This document shows positions 10,134-20,132 of a DNA stretch of 64,000 nt, piece after piece (the stretch's first letter is position 1; each line of letters opens with the position of its first letter). Below the pieces are notes generated by a model that searched no databases, was not told where the DNA came from, and saw nothing but the letters and a program-made list of their open reading frames with translations. Source of the stretch: Betaproteobacteria bacterium (GTDB lineage Bacteria; Pseudomonadota; Gammaproteobacteria; Burkholderiales; Burkholderiaceae_C); contig RFYV01000004.1 of the NCBI GenBank assembly GCA_009921265.1, positions 1 through 64,000 of the forward strand, written 5' to 3'. Both the position numbers and the translations under genes were made by a program.

Positions 10134-11819
10134 ATGTCAGAATCTTTTGCAGATCTATTTGAAGAATCCCTCAAACGCTCAGAAATGCGCACCGGTGAAG
10201 TGATTACCGCTGAGGTTGTTCGTGTTGAACACAACCACGTTGTGGTTAATGCAGGCCTGAAGTCTGAAGCCTATGTACCTATCGAAGAATTTAAAAATGA
10301 CTTGGGCGAAATTGAAGTTCAAGCTGGTGACTTTGTGTCTGTTGCCATCAGCTCCGTTGAAAACGGTTACGGCGACACCATACTCAGTCGCGACACAGCC
10401 AAGCGTTTGGCATCGTGGTTGTCTCTCGAAAAAGCATTGGAGTCTGGCGAATTTGTAACTGGCACCACCAGTGGCAAAGTCAAAGGTGGCCTCACCGTGT
10501 TAGTCAATGGCATTCGTGCATTCTTGCCCGGTTCACTCATTGATACACGCCCCATCAAAGATTTGTCGCCCTACGAAAACAAAACCATGGAGTTCAAAGT
10601 CATCAAGCTCGATCGCAAGCGCAACAACGTTGTGCTGAGTCGTCGCGCTGTGGTTGAAGCTTCTATGGGTGAAGAGAGAGCTAAGTTAATGGACAACCTC
10701 AAAGAAGGCTCTATCGTGCATGGCGTCGTCAAAAACATCACCGAGTACGGTGCGTTTATCGACTTGGGTGGTATCGATGGTTTGTTGCACATCACCGATA
10801 TGGCATGGCGTCGTGTACGTCACCCATCCGAAGTGGTGGTTGCTGGACAAGAAATCACAGCCAAAATTCTTAAGTTTGATACCGAAAAAAACCGCGTGTC
10901 ATTGGGCCTCAAACAAATGGGTGAAGACCCATGGTTTGGCGTTGCTCGTCGCTACCCACAAACCACTCGCATGTTTGGCAAGGTCACCAACATCGCCGAT
11001 TACGGCGCATTTGTTGAACTCGAGCCTGGCATCGAAGGCTTGGTGCACGTCTCCGAAATGGACTGGACCAACAAAAATGTGGCTCCTAGCAAAATCGTCA
11101 CATTAGGCGATGAAGTTGAAGTCATGGTTCTTGAAATCGACGAAGACAAACGTCGCATTTCTTTGGGCATGAAACAATGCCGCGCCAATCCATGGCAAGA
11201 GTTCTCTCTCACCACCAAGCGTGGCGATCGCGTCAAAGGCCCCATCAAGTCCATCACCGACTTCGGTGTGTTCGTTGGTTTAGCCGCAGGCATCGACGGA
11301 TTGGTTCACTTGTCAGATTTGTCATGGAATGAAACAGGCGAAAACGCTGTTCGTGAATACAAAAAAGGTCAAGAAGTTGAAGCCGTCGTATTGGCTGTCG
11401 ATGTGGAGCGCGAGCGCATCTCCTTAGGTATCAAACAATTAGATTCTGATCCTTTCACCACATTTGTGTCGGTTAATGACAAAGGTCAAACCGTTACAGG
11501 TAAGGTCAAAACAGTGGACGCCAAAGGTGCAGAAATTGATTTGGGCGAAGACATCATCGGTTACTTGCGCGTGAGTGAAATTTCTCGTGATCGTATCGAA
11601 GATGCACGCACTGTTCTCAAAGAAGGCGACGAAGTCAATGCTGTGATCGTTAACGTCGATCGCAAAACTCGCAACATTCAGTTGTCCATCAAAGCCAAAG
11701 ACGCTGCTGATCAAGCTGACGCGATGGCCAATTTGAGTCAACAGTCTTCACGCGATAACGCTGGTACAACCAGTTTGGGCGCTTTGTTGCGTGCCAAGTT
11801 GGATACCAACGAAAAGTGA
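10134..11819 (+). CDS. rpsA: 30S ribosomal protein S1
   Basis: S1 brings mRNA to the ribosome and is usually autoregulated at its own leader. The 561 residues contain six S1 RNA-binding domains; their repeated hallmark is visible in [40 protein letters not shown] and [20 protein letters not shown], while the first two and the last domain are more divergent. A ribosome site (TAGGAAAT) precedes the ATG. The 150-base leader from 9984 contains no gene; it has the short palindrome GCGGATCATCCGC at 10049-10061. The cmk-rpsA-ihfB order is conserved in proteobacteria. Confidence 0.98.
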   Translation: MSESFADLFEESLKRSEMRTGEVITAEVVRVEHNHVVVNAGLKSEAYVPIEEFKNDLGEIEVQAGDFVSVAISSVENGYGDTILSRDTAKRLASWLSLEKALESGEFVTGTTSGKVKGGLTVLVNGIRAFLPGSLIDTRPIKDLSPYENKTMEFKVIKLDRKRNNVVLSRRAVVEASMGEERAKLMDNLKEGSIVHGVVKNITEYGAFIDLGGIDGLLHITDMAWRRVRHPSEVVVAGQEITAKILKFDTEKNRVSLGLKQMGEDPWFGVARRYPQTTRMFGKVTNIADYGAFVELEPGIEGLVHVSEMDWTNKNVAPSKIVTLGDEVEVMVLEIDEDKRRISLGMKQCRANPWQEFSLTTKRGDRVKGPIKSITDFGVFVGLAAGIDGLVHLSDLSWNETGENAVREYKKGQEVEAVVLAVDVERERISLGIKQLDSDPFTTFVSVNDKGQTVTGKVKTVDAKGAEIDLGEDIIGYLRVSEISRDRIEDARTVLKEGDEVNAVIVNVDRKTRNIQLSIKAKDAADQADAMANLSQQSSRDNAGTTSLGALLRAKLDTNEK

Positions 11820-11835
11820 TCTTCACTGACTTGAT

Positions 11836-12147
11836 ATGACGCGCAGTGATTTGGTCGAAGAACTGGCCGCACGCTTTAAGCATCTCACCCATCGCGATGC
11901 CGAGATTGCCGTAAAGGCAATGCTCGATGCTATGGGTGAGGCGCTCGTCAAGGGTCATCGCATCGAGTTGCGGGGGTTTGGTAGTTTCTCTATCAACCGC
12001 CGCCCTCCTCGCATGGGACGCAACCCTCGATCAGGCGAAAGCGTGGCTATTCCCGAAAAACGCGTGCCTCATTTTAAACCGGGCAAAGCGCTCCGTGAAG
12101 CGGTCGATGCCAGAACGCAAGAAATGCTCACAAAAAAGAAAGCGTGA
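11836..12147 (+). CDS. ihfB: Integration host factor subunit beta
   Basis: This nucleoid-associated DNA-bending protein acts as a heterodimer with IhfA. The 103 residues start [18 protein letters not shown] and contain the HU/IHF signature [21 protein letters not shown], whose arm proline intercalates into DNA, followed by FKPGKALRE. The basic tail is slightly longer than in E. coli. It lies 16 bases after rpsA, as in most proteobacteria. Confidence 0.97.
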   Translation: MTRSDLVEELAARFKHLTHRDAEIAVKAMLDAMGEALVKGHRIELRGFGSFSINRRPPRMGRNPRSGESVAIPEKRVPHFKPGKALREAVDARTQEMLTKKKA

Positions 12148-12181
12148 CAGTCTAGAATCACCTCTTCACTGAGGAGATCTT

Positions 12182-12499
12182 TTGAAAAAAGTCATATGGC
12201 TGCTCCAGTGGATTCTGAAGGCAGCCATTTTTTTTACGCTATTTGCTTTTGCGCTCAATAACCAAGAAGACGCGGTGGTTCGCTTGTTTTTTGGCACTGA
12301 GTGGCGCGCACCCATGGTATTGATCGTATTAGCCGTCTTTGCATTGGGTGTGGCGGTTGGCGCCTTGGCCATGGTGCCGCGCTGGTGGCGTCAACGCAAA
12401 CTAGCTAAGCAATCGATTAAAACTGCCGAACAGATTGTTCAACCCATCGCTCCCATTCAATCCACTCCACCCAAAAACGATTACCCCTATGGACCTTGA
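12182..12499 (+). CDS. lapA: LapA-family inner-membrane protein (LPS assembly protein A)
   Basis: LapA (YciS/DUF1049 family) works with LapB at the inner membrane to control LpxC turnover and hence LPS synthesis. The 105 residues have two membrane helices (about 5-23 and 43-65) and the family pattern LNNQEDAVVRLFFG. The start is TTG at 12182, preceded at good spacing by GAGGAGAT. Its 3' end overlaps the lapB start by 11 bases. Confidence 0.88.
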   Translation: MKKVIWLLQWILKAAIFFTLFAFALNNQEDAVVRLFFGTEWRAPMVLIVLAVFALGVAVGALAMVPRWWRQRKLAKQSIKTAEQIVQPIAPIQSTPPKNDYPYGP

Positions 12500-13637
12500 T
12501 CTGAGTTGGATTTTTCTTGGCTTACCTTTGGTGTTTGTATTGGGTTGGTTAGCTTCGCGTTTTGATTTGAGGCAATTGCGCTTTGAAAATCGACAAAATC
12601 CAAAAGCGTATTTTAAAGGTTTGAATCATTTGCTCAACGAGCAACAAGATCAAGCAATTGACGCATTCATTGAAGCCGTTCAACACGATCCCGATACCTC
12701 TGAATTGCATTTTGCACTTGGCAATTTATTCAGACGACGCGGCGAATACGAACGCGCGGTTCGCGTGCATCAGCATCTTTTAAAACGCGGCGATTTATCC
12801 AAGAGCGATCGCCAACGCGCGCAACATGCATTGGCCTTGGATTATTTAAAAGCTGGCATCTTGGATCGTGCAGAAAATGCTTTGCTTGAATTAATAGACT
12901 CACCGCTCACCCATCAAGCCGAATTGGCATTACTCAACATCTATGAACGCACCCGTGACTGGGAAAATGCAGCCCGCATAGCCAAGCGATTAGACAAGGC
13001 AGACGAGGGAAGCTTTTCTGTGCGGCAAGCCCATTATTTGTGTGAACAAGCACAAGTCGTTGATAAACAAAACACAGATCAAGCGTTAACACTTCTCAAT
13101 AGCGCAATTGCGTTGTCACCACGCAGTGCACGCGCCCATGTTTACAAAGCACAACTGCTCATTGAAAACGAGCAACCCGACCAAGCCTTTGAAGCTCTCT
13201 TGACTTTGCGCGATCACGCGCCTGCTTATTTATCGCTAACTAAAAATTTGTTGTTGCATTTGGCTATTCACGATCAACTCAAAGCATCGGTGCACCAACT
13301 TTTGCAAGACTGCTACAGCAATCAACCCAATTTAGATATTCTTGAAGCCTTGGTCGATATAGAGTCGTCAATCGATCCTGTTGCTGCACGCGATCGTTTT
13401 GCGCAACACTTACAAAAAACCAATTCGCTGATTGCGGCCACTCGCTGGTTATCGGGTGAAAAATTTACGCACGAGAATTTACATCCCTCCGTACAAAAGG
13501 CATTAGACGAAGCAACAAAACCACTCAAAAGATACAGATGTGCGGCTTGTGGATTTGAAGCGCAGCAGCATTTTTGGCAATGCCCCGGTTGCCAAGCGTG
13601 GGACAGTTACCCCCCTCGTCGCATTGAAGAGTTGTAA
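12489..13637 (+). CDS. lapB: LapB (YciM) LPS assembly regulator with TPR and rubredoxin-like domains
   Basis: LapB is a membrane-anchored adaptor that directs FtsH to degrade LpxC and so limits LPS synthesis. The 382-residue protein begins MDLDLSWIFLGLPLVFVLGWLA (one membrane helix). It continues with the family motif NPKAYFKGLNHLLNEQQDQA, a series of TPR repeats, and a C-terminal rubredoxin-like zinc knuckle with two CxxC pairs (RCAACGFEA and QCPGCQAW). The ATG at 12489 is chosen because an upstream extension would precede the membrane anchor. Its overlap with lapA implies coupling. Confidence 0.95.
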   Translation: MDLDLSWIFLGLPLVFVLGWLASRFDLRQLRFENRQNPKAYFKGLNHLLNEQQDQAIDAFIEAVQHDPDTSELHFALGNLFRRRGEYERAVRVHQHLLKRGDLSKSDRQRAQHALALDYLKAGILDRAENALLELIDSPLTHQAELALLNIYERTRDWENAARIAKRLDKADEGSFSVRQAHYLCEQAQVVDKQNTDQALTLLNSAIALSPRSARAHVYKAQLLIENEQPDQAFEALLTLRDHAPAYLSLTKNLLLHLAIHDQLKASVHQLLQDCYSNQPNLDILEALVDIESSIDPVAARDRFAQHLQKTNSLIAATRWLSGEKFTHENLHPSVQKALDEATKPLKRYRCAACGFEAQQHFWQCPGCQAWDSYPPRRIEEL

Positions 13638-13718
13638 ATCAATTATTTTTTAACTTCAACTTCAACGATGCGTCCGTTGCAACTGGTGTAATGAAATTAC
13701 TCAACTCATTTCACCATC

Positions 13719-13937
13719 ATGTCACAAAAAATAATTATTGCAATTTTATTTTTTTGGTTTGCACATGCCAACGCACTCGATATCAATCAAGCCAAAGAAT
13801 CTGATTTAGACGACTTGCTGGGTTTGGGTCCTGCAATGACGACACGCATGCTCAAAGAAAGAAATACAAAAGCCTTTCAGAGTTGGTCAGACCTCATGCA
13901 CCGCGTTAAAGGCATTGGCAAAAGTACAGCTCATTAA
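13719..13937 (+). CDS. ComEA-like helix-hairpin-helix protein with a premature stop
   Basis: The 72-residue product has a signal peptide (MSQKIIIAILFFWFAHANA) and one helix-hairpin-helix domain (LDINQAKESDLDDLLGLGPAMTTRMLKER, then VKGIGKS). ComEA-type proteins bind incoming DNA in the periplasm during natural transformation. The stop TAA falls right after KSTAH, yet the same frame continues LSKQGLKVEGKSY, the expected end of this family. A single A-to-T change of a lysine codon AAA would explain the stop. The product may still fold, because most of the HhH motif is kept. The read-through frame ends inside the convergent 5-oxoprolinase gene. Confidence 0.75.
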   Translation: MSQKIIIAILFFWFAHANALDINQAKESDLDDLLGLGPAMTTRMLKERNTKAFQSWSDLMHRVKGIGKSTAH

Positions 13938-13972
13938 TTATCCAAACAAGGCCTTAAAGTTGAGGGCAAATC

Positions 13973-16900
13973 TTATTCGCCATATCCACCACCGCCCGGC
14001 GTGTGAATTTCAAAAATATCGCCTGCTTGCATTTGCACCTGAGTAATATGATCAAGCGTTTCTATTGATCCATCAACACGAATCACACGATTGATACCCG
14101 TCATTCCATCTTCGCCGCCATCCAAACCAAATGCGGGATAGACGCGACCGTTGGACAACATACTAGCTGTCATCGGCTCCAAAAATTGCACACGACGAAT
14201 TCCGCCATCGCCTCCGCACCAATGACCCGCACCGCCTGATCCTTGTCTAATGTCGTAGGCCAATAAGCGAACTGGAAAACGAAACTCCAAAACTTCTGGA
14301 TCGGTAAGTCGCGAATTGGTCATGTGCGTTTGAACCACACTCGTTCCGGCAAATCCACCCGTGATCAGGCCAACAGAATCAAACAAGGGGCCAGCACCAC
14401 TCCCACCGGAAATCGTTTCGTAATATTGATAGCGTGCATTTCCAAATGTAAAGTTATTCATGGTAGGTTGGCTACCCGCCATTACACCCAACGCGCCGTA
14501 CAAAGCATTGGTGATGCAACTCGACGTCTCCACATTGCCTGCAACCACGGAGGCAGGCGGCAAGGGATTGAGCATGCAAGCTTGCGGAATATTAACGGTG
14601 ATAGGTTTGAGGCAACCCGAATTGAGCGGAATATCATCGTCGACCAGCGTTCTAAACACATACAACACAGCGGCCATACAAACTGCTTTGGGCGCATTGA
14701 AATTATTGGTTTGCTGCACTGATGTGCCAGAAAAATCCACCTGTGCTGTGCGCGTTTTTGCATCGATTTGTATAGCCACTTGTATTTGTGCGCCATTGTC
14801 TAATCGAAGCACAAAAGAATGTTTCTTAGATGCATCATTGCCCCATCGATGCGCCAACTTTGTAATGGCTCGACGAACCGATTCTTCAGCGTTATCTTGT
14901 ACATGCTTCATATACGCTTGCACAACGGGTAAACTGTATTGCTCGACCATGCTTTGCAATTCTTGAACGCCTTTTTCGTTGGCGGCAATTTGCGCTTGCA
15001 AGTCCGCCATATTTTGCGAAGGATTGCGACTCGGATATTTACCACTGCGCAGTAACGCCAACATTTTTTCTTCTTGCAAGACGCCCGCGTCTAATAATTT
15101 AAAGTTTTGAATCTGCACGCCTTCTTCTTCGATCAGCGTCGAAAAAGGCGGCATCGAGCCAGGCGTCAATCCGCCGATATCGGCGTGATGCCCGCGCGAA
15201 CCCACATAAAACGAAGGCTGTGCATCATCTTTTAAATAAACAGGCGTGATGACGGTGACATCGGGCAAATGCGTACCGCCGTGATAGGGGTCGTTAAGTA
15301 CATATACGTCGCAAGGCTTCATTTTGTTTTTATTATTGGCAATGACAGTTTGAATACTCTCGCCCATGGAACCCAAATGCACAGGCATATGCGGCGCATT
15401 GGCGATTAGATGTCCATCTTGATTAAAAATCGCACAAGAAAAATCCAATCGCTCTTTGATATTGACCGAATGCGCCGTATTTTGCAATTGCAAGCCCATT
15501 TGTTCAGCAATATTCATAAACAAATGATTGAACACTTCTAGCAACACAGGATCGACTTGCGTTCCAACCGCATGACGCGTCACGCGAGGTTTGATGCGTT
15601 TGAGCACCAAATGATTGAGTGACGTGAGTTGCGTTTGCCATCCCTCCTCAACCACGGTTGTTGCATTTTGTTCGGCGATGATGGCGGGGCCCGTTACAAC
15701 GTCGCCCGCTTGCAAATCTTCGCGCACCACCAATTCGCAAGAATGCCATTGCCCTGATGAAAACATTTTGACTGTTTCACGAACAGGTACTTGGTCTCTT
15801 TGCGTAAACCTCAACACGGCAGTATGGGGCAAAGGCGTTGCAATCGTCGCCTCAACGCTTACCGCTTCAACCATCAGCGCTTTATTAGGCATTAAAAATG
15901 CAAAACGCTTTTGGTAGGCAATTTCAAAATTTTTCTGAATCGATTTAATATCGCCAAATGGAACGACCATTGCCGTATCACTGCCTTCGTAACGCAGATG
16001 AATGCGTTCTAACAACGCAATACTAGCTTGCGAAGAAGCTGCGATGGATGATTGCAACTGTGACTTTGCATCGTTTGCGAGTTGTTGATAAACCGATTGA
16101 ATCGACATCCATGATTGCGTATCTAATTTTTTTTCTACAGCTTGCTCGCGAATTACACTTTGATCGGCCAAGCCCATGCCATAGGCAGACAACACGCCCG
16201 CCAAGGGATGAATCAATATTGTCGTCATACCCAAGGCATCGGCCACACCACAGGCGTGTTGACCACCTGCTCCACCAAAGCATTGCAACGTATATTGCGT
16301 CACATCGTAGCCGCGAGACACAGAAATTTTCTTAATCGCATTGGCCATTTGTGCAACTGCAATTTGAATAAAGCCTTCTGCAACTTCTGTGGCGCTGGTG
16401 GTCTTATTCGTTGTATGAGAAATATGATCGGCCAATTCATTGAATTTTTGTTCGACAACATTTTTGTCTAATGCTTGTTTTGCATCATCACCAAACACAT
16501 GCGGAAAGTAATGCGGCTGAATTTTTCCAAGCATTACATTGGCGTCTGTTACGGCTAACGGACCACCGCGTCGATAAGACGCAGGGCCCGGATTGGCGCC
16601 GGCACTTTGTGGGCCCACACGAAAACGCGATCCATCAAATTGCAACAGCGAACCACCGCCTGCGGCCACTGTGTGAATACTCATCATCGGTGCACGCATG
16701 CGCACTCCTGCGACTTGCGTTTCAAACTCACGCTCAAATTCACCCGCGTAGTGGCTCACATCGGTTGATGTACCACCCATATCAAAACCAATCACGCGAA
16801 TGGGTCCCGACAAACCTTGTGCATGTTTAAAAGCTTGTTCTGCTGTGCGTGCCATGCCCACAATGCCACCTGCGGGGCCCGACAAAATAGCATCCTTGCC

Positions 16901-17668
16901 TTGAAAAGCATGCGCATCGGTCAGACCGCCCGAAGACTGCATAAAGTAAAGCGGCACGCCAGGCATTTTTTTTGCGACTTGATTGACGTAGCGATTGAGT
17001 ATGGGCGACAAATACGCGTCAACGACCGTGGTGTCACCACGACTGATCATCTTCATCAAGGGACTCGTTTGATGCGATGTACTGATTTGTGTAAATCCAA
17101 TTTTCTTCGCGATCTTCGCAGCTGTAATCTCATGCGCTGTATAGCGATACGCGTGCAAAAAAACAATTGCAACACTCTTTAAGCCCGCATCAAAAGCCAA
17201 TTGCATTTGTTGATGCAAATGATTTTCATCCAATAGCTCAATCACATCTCCATGCGCACCCATTCGCTCATTGGCTTCAATCACTTGCGAATACAACAAC
17301 TCAGGTAAAACAATATGTCGATCAAACAAACAAGGACGATTTTGATAGGCAATGCGCAAGGCGTCTTTAAAGCCCTTCGTGGTGACGAGCAACGTGGGCT
17401 CGCCTTTTCTCTCTAGTAACGCGTTGGTTGCTACGGTGGTGCCCATCTTGACGCATTCAACCTGATCTGCACCAATGGCTTGTTGGGGTTTTAATTGGAG
17501 CAAATGGCGAATACCCGCGACCGCAGCGTCTGGATATTGACTAGGGTTGTCACTCAATAATTTATGAGTGAGCAAATGACCTTGCGGTGACTGCGCGACG
17601 ATGTCGGTGAATGTACCGCCACGGTCTATCCAGAATTGCCACTTTTTGATATCGTTAACTGATTGCAT
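13973..17668 (-). CDS. oplaH: 5-oxoprolinase (ATP-hydrolysing), fused HyuA/HyuB type
   Basis: The enzyme opens 5-oxoproline (pyroglutamate) to glutamate using ATP. The 1231-residue protein has an N-terminal hydantoinase A part (FWIDRGGTFTDIVA, VIGFDMGGTSTDVSHY, GPASYRRGGPLAVTDANV) and a C-terminal hydantoinase B part (from about residue 720: ERLDFSCAIFNQDG, LNDPYHGGTHLPDVTVITP, YVGSRGHHADIGGLTPGSMP, ending HTPGGGGYGE). Full length is normal for the eukaryote-like fused form. I start at the ATG at 17668 (MQSVNDIKKWQFW) because a longer frame adds a Cys-rich stretch unlike the family. Related HyuAB proteins act on hydantoins, so the exact substrate is inferred. Confidence 0.9.
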   Translation of the reverse strand: MQSVNDIKKWQFWIDRGGTFTDIVAQSPQGHLLTHKLLSDNPSQYPDAAVAGIRHLLQLKPQQAIGADQVECVKMGTTVATNALLERKGEPTLLVTTKGFKDALRIAYQNRPCLFDRHIVLPELLYSQVIEANERMGAHGDVIELLDENHLHQQMQLAFDAGLKSVAIVFLHAYRYTAHEITAAKIAKKIGFTQISTSHQTSPLMKMISRGDTTVVDAYLSPILNRYVNQVAKKMPGVPLYFMQSSGGLTDAHAFQGKDAILSGPAGGIVGMARTAEQAFKHAQGLSGPIRVIGFDMGGTSTDVSHYAGEFEREFETQVAGVRMRAPMMSIHTVAAGGGSLLQFDGSRFRVGPQSAGANPGPASYRRGGPLAVTDANVMLGKIQPHYFPHVFGDDAKQALDKNVVEQKFNELADHISHTTNKTTSATEVAEGFIQIAVAQMANAIKKISVSRGYDVTQYTLQCFGGAGGQHACGVADALGMTTILIHPLAGVLSAYGMGLADQSVIREQAVEKKLDTQSWMSIQSVYQQLANDAKSQLQSSIAASSQASIALLERIHLRYEGSDTAMVVPFGDIKSIQKNFEIAYQKRFAFLMPNKALMVEAVSVEATIATPLPHTAVLRFTQRDQVPVRETVKMFSSGQWHSCELVVREDLQAGDVVTGPAIIAEQNATTVVEEGWQTQLTSLNHLVLKRIKPRVTRHAVGTQVDPVLLEVFNHLFMNIAEQMGLQLQNTAHSVNIKERLDFSCAIFNQDGHLIANAPHMPVHLGSMGESIQTVIANNKNKMKPCDVYVLNDPYHGGTHLPDVTVITPVYLKDDAQPSFYVGSRGHHADIGGLTPGSMPPFSTLIEEEGVQIQNFKLLDAGVLQEEKMLALLRSGKYPSRNPSQNMADLQAQIAANEKGVQELQSMVEQYSLPVVQAYMKHVQDNAEESVRRAITKLAHRWGNDASKKHSFVLRLDNGAQIQVAIQIDAKTRTAQVDFSGTSVQQTNNFNAPKAVCMAAVLYVFRTLVDDDIPLNSGCLKPITVNIPQACMLNPLPPASVVAGNVETSSCITNALYGALGVMAGSQPTMNNFTFGNARYQYYETISGGSGAGPLFDSVGLITGGFAGTSVVQTHMTNSRLTDPEVLEFRFPVRLLAYDIRQGSGGAGHWCGGDGGIRRVQFLEPMTASMLSNGRVYPAFGLDGGEDGMTGINRVIRVDGSIETLDHITQVQMQAGDIFEIHTPGGGGYGE

Positions 17669-17710
17669 AGTGCAATGATAGCCACACCAAGGCATACAAT
17701 ACAAGCACCC

Positions 17711-18190
17711 ATGAAATTAAGCTTTTTCGCTTTCGTTTTATTTCTTCAGATGGGGCTCTTAAGTGGAGCCCACGCCATCAGTCTTCGCGTCCCCTTGTCC
17801 ATGATCGAATCGGAAGTAGCGCAACAACTTCCCAAAGAAAAATTAAGCGTCAAGATCGATCGCATACAAATTAAGCTCAACCCATCCATTCAAAAAATGC
17901 AATTGTGCGGGAGGTGGACGAGCAAACTCCTCAAGGGAAAGGGTGATTTTTGTTTAGACACACAACTCACCTGGAACATGAACCTTGGCGCTATCGAGAT
18001 CGGACAATTTCAAGTGATCAAACTTTGCTCGAGCGATGTGGCAGAAATTTCTACAAAAGCTGCTTCAACGGTGCGTCATGCGTTTCAGTTGCTACTCAAT
18101 GACGTACATGTGTATCAAGTACCCGACCTTATCGGTAAAAAAATTAGCCGTATTCAAGTGCAAGAAAACAGTTTCAAAATTTTATTTTGA
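17711..18190 (+). CDS. Exported protein, possibly DUF1439-like
   Basis: The 159-residue protein has a signal peptide (KLSFFAFVLFLQMGLLSGAHA), then ISLRVPLSMIESEVAQQLPKEK, a pattern resembling the start of DUF1439/YceB-type lipid-binding-fold proteins. There is no lipobox cysteine. The rest is beta-rich with two cysteines (LCGRW, FCLDTQ) that could form a disulfide. Function is not known. It is divergent from the 5-oxoprolinase gene, with only 42 bases between the two starts. Confidence 0.6.
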   Translation: MKLSFFAFVLFLQMGLLSGAHAISLRVPLSMIESEVAQQLPKEKLSVKIDRIQIKLNPSIQKMQLCGRWTSKLLKGKGDFCLDTQLTWNMNLGAIEIGQFQVIKLCSSDVAEISTKAASTVRHAFQLLLNDVHVYQVPDLIGKKISRIQVQENSFKILF

Positions 18191-18193
18191 CGC

Positions 18194-18454
18194 TTATTTC
18201 TTTTTAGGTTTGATACTTCCTAAATCAGGCAAACCCTCTTTGGTAAAAGCACCCTTAATTTGTTTGAGCATTTGCTGACGCAGCTCATCTTTCATCGACT
18301 GCACGCGCAATTCAATATACCTTGCAGTTGCTTTGTTAGAGTCCATTTCTGACTCTGACATGGCTTGCGCCCACAGTCCATCTCTGCGGATTCCGTCCTT
18401 CATTTCTCTCAGAACCAGCGCGTGCGCTAACTCGTCCGATTGTTTCGATGCCAT
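18194..18454 (-). CDS. Small uncharacterised protein
   Basis: The 86-residue protein is rich in charged residues and predicted largely helical (ELAHALVLREMKDGIRRDGLW, ELRVQSMKDELRQQM), with a Lys-rich end PKKK. There is no signal peptide or membrane segment. It converges on the exported protein before it with 3 bases between stops. I do not recognise a family. Confidence 0.5.
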   Translation of the reverse strand: MASKQSDELAHALVLREMKDGIRRDGLWAQAMSESEMDSNKATARYIELRVQSMKDELRQQMLKQIKGAFTKEGLPDLGSIKPKKK

Positions 18455-18475
18455 TTTTTAAAACGCCTTCATTGT

Positions 18476-18919
18476 TTATGAATCTCTTAAGCAGTCGCCT
18501 TCAAACACTGCTTTTACTTTTTGCTTGCGATACAAAATATCAGTCGAGCCACTCAGAACCAAACTTTCACGCGCAATCTTTACTTCGCGCTCGTATTTTG
18601 TTTCATTGTCAGTGCTTTTGATGCCCATCGCGCTTGAACTTGTTATATTTTTTCCAGTAAATTTGTCTGTCACCAAGGTGCTGATGAACATATCATAAGG
18701 CTGTGGGCCTTGAATCGTTAAATAGATATTCACGCCAATCGTGCGTATTTCCACTTTAACCTGAGCGGGTTTGAGTGGTTTGTCCTCTAAATCAGGAATC
18801 GTTCCGTGCAATTGACATTTAAATTTATAAGGGCGAACCTCTGCGCTCACCTGCGTCGTCATGAAACCGAGCAACAATGCCGTGATGCCAAAAAATATTT
18901 TGTGATTTATATTTTTCAT
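18476..18919 (-). CDS. Uncharacterised exported protein
   Basis: The start at 18919 gives a 147-residue protein with a signal peptide (MKNINHKIFFGITALLLGFMTTQVSA), followed by a beta-rich domain with two cysteines (KFKCQLHG and the C-terminal EGDCLRDS). No catalytic motif is visible and I do not recognise the family. A longer frame to 18952 would put extra residues ahead of the signal peptide. It shares strand with the small gene 21 bases downstream. Confidence 0.55.
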   Translation of the reverse strand: MKNINHKIFFGITALLLGFMTTQVSAEVRPYKFKCQLHGTIPDLEDKPLKPAQVKVEIRTIGVNIYLTIQGPQPYDMFISTLVTDKFTGKNITSSSAMGIKSTDNETKYEREVKIARESLVLSGSTDILYRKQKVKAVFEGDCLRDS

Positions 18920-19130
18920 TGTTTTGGATAATTTGTGCAAAACCTCAACCAATGTTCGAATAGTTTCGTTTGTTTACTTTAAGTCTAAAAGTGAATGCAT
19001 GCAACTCCAAAAAGAATTTCATAGCGCTCCGTTACAATACTAAAGTATTCAACCAAAAATCGAGTTTTTACTAGAGATTTTGGGTTTATGCTTGAGGGTT
19101 GTTTTCTGTATTTTTTTGATAGGAGAAATC

Positions 19131-20129
19131 ATGAATAAAAGCCTCTTCACTTTAGTTGCCACGTGTGCTTTAACAAGCACTACATGGGCGCAAACCAAAT
19201 GGGATTTGCCCGCAGCATATGCGGCTACCAATTTCCATTCAGAAAATCTCATCCAATTTGCCAATGACGTGGATAAAGCCACTGCCGGCAAACTCAAAAT
19301 CACCGTGCATGCCAACGCATCGTTGTTCAAAGCCAACGAGATCAAACGCGCGGTACAAGGCGGTCAAGCGCCAATTGGTGAAGTGTTGCTCGCCAATTTT
19401 GAAAATGAAAATCCCATGTATGGCGCCGATGGCATTCCATTTTTAGCCACCAGTTATGCAGATTCCAAAAAACTCTCGGATGTACAAAAACCTTATCTGG
19501 ATAAACTTTTATCTGCGCAAGGCATGAAACTCTTATATGCCGTCGCATGGCCACCACAAGGCATTTATGTCAAAAAAGAAATCGGCTCTGTTGCCGATAT
19601 GCGCGGTCTCAAATGGCGCGCTTATAGCCCTGCCACTGGCAAAATTGCTGAATTAATCGGTGCGCAACCCGTCACAATTCAAGCTGCAGAACTCACACAA
19701 GCATTAGCCACGGGTGTTGTCGAAAGCTATATGAGTTCTGGCTCTACAGGCTACGACACCAAAACATACGAAAGCATCAAATACTTTTACGACACACAAG
19801 CATGGTTACCAAAAAACGCATTGCTTGTTAATCGCAAAGCATTTGAAGCGCTCGACGCACTCACTCAAAGCGCTGTGATGAAAGCCGCCGCAGATGCAGA
19901 AGCACGCGGATGGAAAGTCAGCGCAGAAAAAGATGAATGGTACAAAAAAGCACTTGCAGAAAAAGGCATGAAGATCATGAAACCATCGCCCAAATTAATC
20001 ACTGATATGAAACAAGTGGGTGCGATTATGTTGGCCGATTGGCAAAAAAAGGCGGGGCCTGATGGTGAAGCCATGATTGCTGCGTTCAATAAATCCGTTG
20101 CAGCCAAGCCAGCAGCCAAAGCAAAATAA
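19131..20129 (+). CDS. TRAP transporter solute receptor (DctP family)
   Basis: This is the periplasmic receptor of a tripartite ATP-independent transporter that brings in organic acids with sodium. The 332 residues have a signal peptide (MNKSLFTLVATCALTSTTWAQ) and the DctP fold: GKLKITVHANASLFKANEIKRA, ADMRGLKWRAYSPATGK and TGVVESYMSSGSTGYD. The ligand-contact arginine typical of the family lies in LKWRAYSP. The start at 19131 follows a good ribosome site (AGGAGAAATC). It is the first gene of receptor, small permease, large permease. The substrate cannot be told from the sequence. Confidence 0.92.
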   Translation: MNKSLFTLVATCALTSTTWAQTKWDLPAAYAATNFHSENLIQFANDVDKATAGKLKITVHANASLFKANEIKRAVQGGQAPIGEVLLANFENENPMYGADGIPFLATSYADSKKLSDVQKPYLDKLLSAQGMKLLYAVAWPPQGIYVKKEIGSVADMRGLKWRAYSPATGKIAELIGAQPVTIQAAELTQALATGVVESYMSSGSTGYDTKTYESIKYFYDTQAWLPKNALLVNRKAFEALDALTQSAVMKAAADAEARGWKVSAEKDEWYKKALAEKGMKIMKPSPKLITDMKQVGAIMLADWQKKAGPDGEAMIAAFNKSVAAKPAAKAK

Positions 20130-20132
20130 TCA

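Noticed and set aside
16048..17370. Several plus-strand open frames opposite the 5-oxoprolinase gene
   Set aside because: They are antisense to strongly conserved hydantoinase motifs and show no coding features.
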